Source: Romanomermis culicivorax (lineage: Eukaryota > Nematoda > Enoplea > Mermithida > Mermithidae). Taken from it: a DNA stretch of 64,000 nucleotides. This document shows positions 58,591-64,000 of the stretch, one piece after another. The stretch is from contig CAWUHX010000171.1 of NCBI GenBank assembly GCA_963922205.1, forward strand, positions 62,001 through 126,000, written 5' to 3'. Positions within the stretch are counted from its first letter, which is position 1. The number at the start of each line of letters is the position of its first letter. The position numbers and the translations under genes were made by a program. The notes below the pieces were generated by a model, which was not told the DNA's origin, did no database searches, and was given only the letters and a program-made list of their open reading frames with translations.

Positions 58591-59280
58591 TTTCCCTCCT
58601 TCCGGAGTTGAACGTCCTCGTTCAAGGGGGTTGAGGGAGAGAGGGTTTTGGGGTCGAAGACTTGGAGGGATAGGGGGAATTGGGGAATTTGTCTGAACGA
58701 TTGAACCGCCTGTTTTACATGAAGGGGATGTGCTTTGATTGATAACATCAGCTTTCTTAAGTTGCTCAACTTTGTATTTGATGCTTTGTTTTGCTTTTGG
58801 TGGTTTTCGAAAAAGGGGTCTGTGTCTGTGTTTATAATTACTTGTACTAATGCTGTGGGAGACAAGTGGCCTGTGACTCACATGCGTTTTCGACTCATTG
58901 TGAAGGGGCTGATATTTGGATAAGAAATTGATTAACTCAGCTTTTTCCATTTCAATCCTGTCACTCTTGATCGATTCTATTTTGCTTTTTAGCCATGGGA
59001 ATGTATGAAGACGTTTCTGTTTGTTTTGGGTGGGAAAATGAGATTGGACGGTTGAATTTTTTGCTGGCAGGGGACAAGATACAGGGGCGATGCATGTATA
59101 GGGATGGGGGATTTGGGGCTTGCTGACGTCGTTTGAGCTAGAACTGCAGATACCACTACTTTTACTCTTTGAAATGCTAGCTGCAAAAAGAATTTCACGA
59201 TTTTCTTGTGCTTTGGGGGTAGGAAGAGAAGTTTTTCGCCTGGGGAATGTGTTGGGGATGGTTAGCGATAAATCGTGCAT
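58591..59280 (-). pseudogene. Gypsy Pol remnant (linker to start of RT) joined to the polypurine tract
   Basis: A 237-codon frame, whose last codons run into the LTR. RLHTFPWLKSKIESIK to FLSKYQPLHNES resembles the protease-RT linker. HRHRPLFRKPPKAKQSIKYK followed by VEQLKKADVINQSTSP matches the conserved opening of Ty3/gypsy RT (R-P-x-R-x-P-P, then V-x-x-L-x-x-x-x-V-I-x-x-S-x-S-P). The rest of RT, RNase H and integrase are missing: a Pro/Ser-rich stretch (IPPIPPSLRPQNPLS) leads directly to the purine tract. An internal deletion of most of pol is the simplest reading. Confidence 0.7.
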
Positions 59281-59520
59281 CTATTATATTAAAAATTTTA
59301 AACGTGGCATTCACGTATCTTCATGAGTTTGATTGAAAAACGTATGAGTCAGGAAGAATAAAAATTTCTAAAGATTACTTAACGAGGTTTCTGAATTCAA
59401 ATCATGTCAAAAATAGAACTAATCATCTGAAGATGTTTGAAAACATTGTTCTCAAATAATCTGTTAAGGGGGAAATATGAACCCCCATTTAATATCAAAA
59501 CAAAGTATAGCAGATAAAAA
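59281..59520. other. No feature seen
   Basis: Short AT-rich spacer between the gypsy remnant and the MITE. Confidence 0.4.
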
Positions 59521-59722
59521 TACCTGTAAGAGGTCCGACTTTGGTTTTGGGGGAGGGTAAACCCCAAGTTTTGGGGGAGGGTAAACCCCAAGTTTGTGGG
59601 GTGGGTGGGGGTACCAATTTCCCGAAAAAGTAAAAAATCGAAAATATTTTCCCAAAATACCAAAAAAGCTATTTTCACCCAATTCGATGAAGTTGGGGGG
59701 GGGATTCCCTGACTTACAGGTA
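59521..59722 (+). mobile_element. MITE, copy 3
   Basis: TA|CCTGTAAGAGGTCCGAC ... GACTTACAGG|TA. The inverted ends, with the adjoining bases, read ATACCTGTAAG and CTTACAGGTAT, an 11-bp perfect match. 198 bp between TA dinucleotides. Includes a duplicated 24-bp block and shares TTTCCCAAAATACC-like text with the other copies. Confidence 0.7.
59545..59592. repeat. 24-bp tandem duplication inside MITE copy 3
   Basis: Two adjacent perfect copies of a unit with GGGGGAGGGTAAACCCCAAG, G-rich and partly self-complementary. Confidence 0.8.
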
Positions 59723-60764
59723 TGAAGATATCAACAATCAGAACATGGAATTATAATACGTTTTAGATGATCAAAATTATGAAGATCATTTGGCAGTAGT
59801 GATGAGCAGTGCTTTTTTCCACCAAAATAACACAACACTTAAAGTATTTTCAAGATGACTAGAGTTTTTTTTTGAATCCCAAAGCGTTGCTCGGACAGTT
59901 TTTCTTGTCCTACTCTTTGTGAATAGATGAAAAATGTGAGCGCGATAATTACCTCTATTCAGTGTGATTATTGTGGCTTTTCTATAACATAAATTACTAA
60001 ATTTTTGTCTGAGGACAAAAAACGCCGATATGGAGCAGAAAATAAATGCCAATGGTTTTAAAAATCTCTGTTTAAAAATATTACTGAAAATTGCAGAAAA
60101 ATTTTTTGCTAAAAATTCAACAATCTCATGTAAGACCCAAATGTAAGAAGAATGGTACGAGACAACAGTTAATGATTCAAAAAAATATCTTCTAGTCATC
60201 GCCGACTTTAATTGCTCATTTCTCATGTAATTGAAAGACATTGTGAGCTTTTGCATCATTTGTAAAATTATTTCAATTATATTAAAAACGAAAATTGTCA
60301 TTGTTATTTCATTCTTTACGAATGAAGAACTCTAAGGTTTAAAACGGCTGAATAAGACGTCTTTGAGCATTTTTACAGACAGAAAAACGACTGAAGGAAA
60401 ATTAGGAAAAACATACTTGTTGGGGAAGGGAATTGGTGGAAAAAACCGTGCTTTGAAAATCAGAAGAATATGAAGTCGAAGATCGCATAAATTTTTGATC
60501 AGCAAATTGTACCAAGAACGTCAATTTTTCTTTTTGAAACATCAAAATTTCTTTCTCCAATTGCAAATCTCACTCAATAAACAGAGAATGTTTAAAATTT
60601 ATATTTGTTTATTATTCATTATTGTCAACTTATAATTTTGCGGCCGTAATACAAACGTATTTGACAAAAAAGTCCTGGCATTCGAGCCAAGCCTGAATAG
60701 GGAGGAAAGTTGGGGGACCCTCACGCCCACACCTAACTTAATCCATCCTATACCGAACCCCGCA
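59723..60764. other. No gene called
   Basis: The minus-strand frame at 59786-60301 (171 codons) is Phe/Ile/Lys-rich, has no motif and fits AT-rich composition. I do not support it as a gene. Confidence 0.4.
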
Positions 60765-60959
60765 TACCTGTGAGAGGTCTGACCAGTTGGGGTGGGGTGA
60801 ACCCGAAACTCTGGGGGCGTGGGTCGAAAAAAGTCGAAAATTTTCCCAATAAAGGCCAAGGAAAGGCACTTTTTTCCCAGTTTTTCGAAGTTTGTGGGGT
60901 CAAGTATAGGGTTGCCCAAGCGGGGGAGGGTCCCTCCAACCCTCGCACATTTACAGGTA
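60765..60959 (+). mobile_element. MITE, copy 4
   Basis: TA|CCTGTGAGAGGTCTGACC ... CATTTACAGG|TA, 191 bp between TA dinucleotides. Interior GGGTCGAAAAAAGTCGAAAA and TTGTGGGGTCAAGTATAGGG parallel copy 2. Confidence 0.7.
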
Positions 60960-61163
60960 TGTAACCCCCCCAAAACTCGAAAAATGTGGAAAAAATTAGG
61001 GAAAAAGTGGCATATTTGGCCTTTTTGTGGAAATTTTCGAAATTTTTTCGACTCTTTTGAGATTTTTCAAATCCCACCCTAAAAAGAAATTTGGAAATGT
61101 TAGGACCTACACACCAGAATTTTGAATTTACCCTTCGCCTTCCCCCAACTGGTCGGACAGGTA
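60960..61163 (-). mobile_element. MITE, copy 5, inverted and abutting copy 4
   Basis: The right end CCCCAACTGGTCGGACAGG|TA is the reverse complement of the opening of copy 4 (CCTGT ... CCAGTTGGGG). The left end joins copy 4 without a complete terminal repeat. Either a tail-to-tail insertion or one long element with copy 4 as its other half. Confidence 0.5.
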
Positions 61164-61740
61164 CTGGGCCCTAACACACACAATGTTGCTTTTTCAGCCC
61201 TTAAATGACACAAAATCAAGGAAATTAGCCTTATCAGTCAAAATTTTTATGCCAATTGGCACAAAAAGTCAAAATTTAATGTACCATTCCAAATTTTTTG
61301 TGTGCGAAAAATTATGTTTTGGCACAAAAACCACTGTCATTGTTATCACATCGAATTTTAAACCAAATAAACACCAGAACAGCCCAAAGTTTTTTTCACC
61401 AGGCTATTTTTGACGGAACGAGAAACAAATAGAGGATAAGAAAAATATCAACAATCTTTGAAACACAGCTCTTTGTTTGAAAATTCTGAATAAGTTAGTT
61501 AGTGAAATGAGGTCCAAAAGGGCGGCCAGCACTCAGATTCTTAAACAATTTTTTGCTACAGTATATTCTAGAAATGATCCGAAGGAATTAATAAGGGTTG
61601 AAATTTATCGACTTTCCCATAGGCAGTGTTATCAAGCCCAAATGGCTCCAATGAAAACGCCGTGAGTGGTGAACAAAAAGTCAAAGAGTCTCCGCCTCCA
61701 AGTCATTGTGTAGCAGACCATGATCATGTAGTTTGGAAAA
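61164..61740. other. No gene called
   Basis: A plus-strand frame at 61477-61665 (MRSKRAASTQILKQF) looks weakly coding but is short and unassignable. Confidence 0.3.
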
Positions 61741-61983
61741 TCAGTCTGAAACATTGATCAACAGATGTTTTAAGTTATAAGCCTTAGTATGATCTAGTTT
61801 ATCCAAAGTATAAAAATTATCATTCTCTATATATAGTGGAGAGATAAGCACTTTTGAATCCATGTCAATAGCAAAAGCATGACAGAAATCAGAAGGAGCT
61901 TTCTCAAAATACACTTTGTGAATGAACATTTCATGCTCAAACTGGGGAAACTTTTTGAATTTCTTGATAGCAATGTTTATTGG
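61741..61983 (-). CDS. Exon-like frame of unknown protein
   Basis: 81 codons after an acceptor-like CCTTTTATGTTCAG, reading PINIAIKKFKKFPQFEHEM, then DFCHAFAIDMDSKVLISPLY, to TGA 61741-61743. Amino-acid composition is balanced, unlike chance AT-rich frames nearby. I do not recognise the family. It might belong with the frame at 63497-63830 as exons of one minus-strand gene, but about 1.5 kb separates them and no linking exon is clear. Confidence 0.3.
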   Translation of the reverse strand, partial: PINIAIKKFKKFPQFEHEMFIHKVYFEKAPSDFCHAFAIDMDSKVLISPLYIENDNFYTLDKLDHTKAYNLKHLLINVSD

Positions 61984-62989
61984 CTGAACATAAAAGGAAT
62001 TCACACTAAATTTTATATAGTTGCCAGAATTCTGAAGCTTGCCTTACAAAACAGAAAAAATTAGCTAGACCATAGCTTTTCAAAAAGATCAACCTGAAAA
62101 ACAGTAGCAGTACTGCTCTCTAGGGTTTTTTTGTACATTATCCATTTGCACATATACAAATGGCAGCCAAGCCAATATTTCGTTTGTACAATTTTCACGT
62201 AGCCAAAATAGGTAATAAGAAACCTGTATTCCTACACATCATAGCCAAATACTAATAACCTAATCAAAATGATTTTCAAATTTTATTTCTAACTACAAGA
62301 ATTTCATTAAAATTGAAGAAAAATGAAATTTTTTAGTTTCAATTCTAACTCAAAGGCACTGTGGAACAAATTTTTATAGAAAGCTATCCAATAGCATAAT
62401 GAATTTGCTTTAGATGATAAATAAATGTTCAAGTCCTCTGACAAGTGACAGCCTGAAAAAGATGTCATCTTTACAGCACAAAGCACTAGAAAATTTTTGT
62501 GTATTGATATGATGATGCTGGAAAATCGATTTTCCAAGCATTTATCTCAAGAATTAGATTTAAATTTTCTGTTCAAAAGTCATGATTCTTAGAATTTTAT
62601 TACCATCATGAACTTGACTGAAAAGATATGAATGACAGTGTGCAAATTCCCAAAAATTACTTCAATGAAGCTTCCAAATCAGTTTTATGTTAAGAAGGGA
62701 ATTATTGCTTCGAAGACTGAACACATTGATCTTCCTCAAAAATTGTTTCAAGGGAAAACTGTGAATCTTTATTGCATATCAAGATATAATATTGAAAATT
62801 AGTGCTTAAAACATGATATAATACATTTGAGATTATTAAAACTATTATACAATAAATGATATGTAAAGGTAGGCATTTTAAAAGCTATGTCTGGGCTAGG
62901 TATTATATAATAATTATTAAAGTTATAACCTGTGGGAAGTGCAGGAAAATTTTGAGATAATGAACTTCTAAAATGCACGGAAATGCATA
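61984..62989. other. No feature seen
   Basis: AT-rich, short frames only. Confidence 0.4.
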
Positions 62990-63431
62990 TTTTTTGTACC
63001 TTATCCCCAACATTCCCTTCCCTAAATGGGAAAGAAATGTTTGAACATGTACAACTGATCACCTCTATTTCATTTGGCCCCAAAATTTTTCTTTTGCCTC
63101 CAGAAAAAAAAACTGCTGCCCTCCCTGATTTTTTACCAACTTCAGGCACTGGTGAGAAAGTTCAGTGTCACAAGAGCAAGAAAAACATAATCAGTTTGAC
63201 TGAAAATACATAAATTTTGTTCATTCATACTTTTCTCCTTTTGACCACCTAATACCAGTGACACCATTGAACCATTCACGACAAACTCCAGCACTATGTT
63301 GGGCAACCTAAATATAAGTATACTAATATGAAGACCTTGAAAATGATTATATTCTCACTCTACAGGGGCACCAGTGCCCTCAATTCCAAAGAAGCACGAC
63401 TTGTTGACACTATTCCTGCTTTTGGTAAATT
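62990..63431 (+). other. Possible plus-strand exons
   Basis: 63000-63150 is open (NGKEMFEHVQLITSISFGPK) and ends at a donor-like CTG|GTGAGAAA near 63150. A short block at 63366-63431 has an acceptor (CACTCTACAG) and a donor (TTTTG|GTAAAT). Together they look like decayed exons of an unknown gene. Weak evidence. Confidence 0.2.
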
Positions 63432-63496
63432 TCTCTATTAAGATGTTGGAGACCAATTTCTCAGAAATATGGTGTCATAGGTGTTTGACAATAGTC

Positions 63497-64000
63497 TCAT
63501 ACAGCGTTTGGAAGTTGATCTGAAGACAAAAATAATTTTAAAAATGAATATAAATGTTCAGTATAAATTCTGATCTGGGTAGCAATGTCATTGCTTTTTC
63601 TGTACTTTTTGTTAACCAGGCCTTGGATTTTCTGGTTGATAAGCATAGAAACTCTAGTCATTTCTAATAAATCGGTAAAGAAGTAATCAATCTCATACAG
63701 CTCAGTCAATTCTGGTGAATTTTTGATGCATAATAGCTCATTTGAAAGCCCATAAAGTTTTATGTCTAATGGTGTGAAAAGATCAGCATGATATTCAGAA
63801 ATGACTCTGCTATTAATGATTAAATTGTCACTAAAAAGTGTATGTATGGTGAAAGTAGTCTATAGAGCAAGTCATATGTACAACTTTTTTAGTTCATTTG
63901 CTTTTTTTCAACCTCATTTCGGTAGTTTGGATAGGATAGTAGGACTTCCTCATCCCTGGAATCAATTTCAGATTCAAAATCACTAGACTCTGATCTCCTA
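63497..64000 (-). CDS. Partial gene of unknown function, running off the window
   Basis: Exon 63497-63830 begins after an acceptor-like CACTTTTTAG and is open for 110 codons to TGA 63497-63499. It encodes a helical, balanced segment (ISEYHADLFTPLDIKLYGLS, then ELYEIDYFFTDLLEM and IATQIRIYTEHLYSF). Upstream, 63905-64000 has an acidic frame (SESSDFESEIDSRDEEVLLS) that could be the previous exon. The remainder lies beyond 64000. No family is recognised. Together with 61741-61983 this is the only part of the window that might be non-transposon coding sequence. Confidence 0.35.

Noticed and set aside
59786-60301. 171-codon open frame (-)
   Set aside because: Ile/Phe/Lys-rich with no motif or copy; length is within chance for this AT content.

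Overview
The window is AT-rich eukaryotic DNA made almost entirely of decayed mobile elements. There are no operons, Shine-Dalgarno sites or CRISPR arrays. Coding traces are broken by stops and frameshifts, and several are interrupted by GT-AG introns, the clearest being 44-69 bp long. Very short introns, Ty3/gypsy elements, a protein-primed family B DNA polymerase and metazoan-type tyrosine recombinases suggest an invertebrate animal. A sponge or cnidarian is only a guess. I found no convincing host gene.

Layout. 0.96-4.7 kb (-): a nearly full-length viral/Polinton-type family B DNA polymerase pseudogene in about ten exons. 4.7-7.35 kb (-): a Myb/SANT-like retroelement ORF, an LTR-like block and a conserved tail. 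8.2 kb: a scrap of an LTR family whose ends read TGTAAC...GTTACA. 11.2-16.8 kb (-): the best preserved element, a Ty3/gypsy retrotransposon with gag, zinc knuckle, protease, reverse transcriptase and part of RNase H, cut off before integrase. 19-29.2 kb (+): three decayed copies of an intron-containing tyrosine-recombinase-like gene, two of them flanking a tandem array of 1.5-1.7 kb units. 30 kb and 59.5-61.2 kb: short terminal-inverted-repeat elements with TA target duplications. 33-36 kb and 54 kb: three copies of an unnamed repeat. 37 kb (-): an orphan integrase zinc domain. 38.6 kb: a minisatellite. 39.0-42.8 kb (+): a zinc-knuckle ORF and a viral-envelope-like glycoprotein ORF, split by a solo LTR with a 4-bp target duplication. 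42.86-44.5 kb (-): an inverted copy of the recombinase/array material, repeated again at 55.6-56.5 kb (+). 44.5-45.5 kb (+): a second copy of the 6.2-7.3 kb element. 57.8-59.3 kb (-): an internally deleted gypsy remnant with its LTR. 61.7-64 kb: unassigned exon-like frames, one running off the window end.

The genes do not form one pathway. The most informative parts are the intron-bearing polymerase, the recombinase family with its tandem array, and the zinc-knuckle/glycoprotein locus, where the two reading frames were continuous before the LTR inserted. All similarity statements come from reading motifs by eye. No alignment or database search was run.
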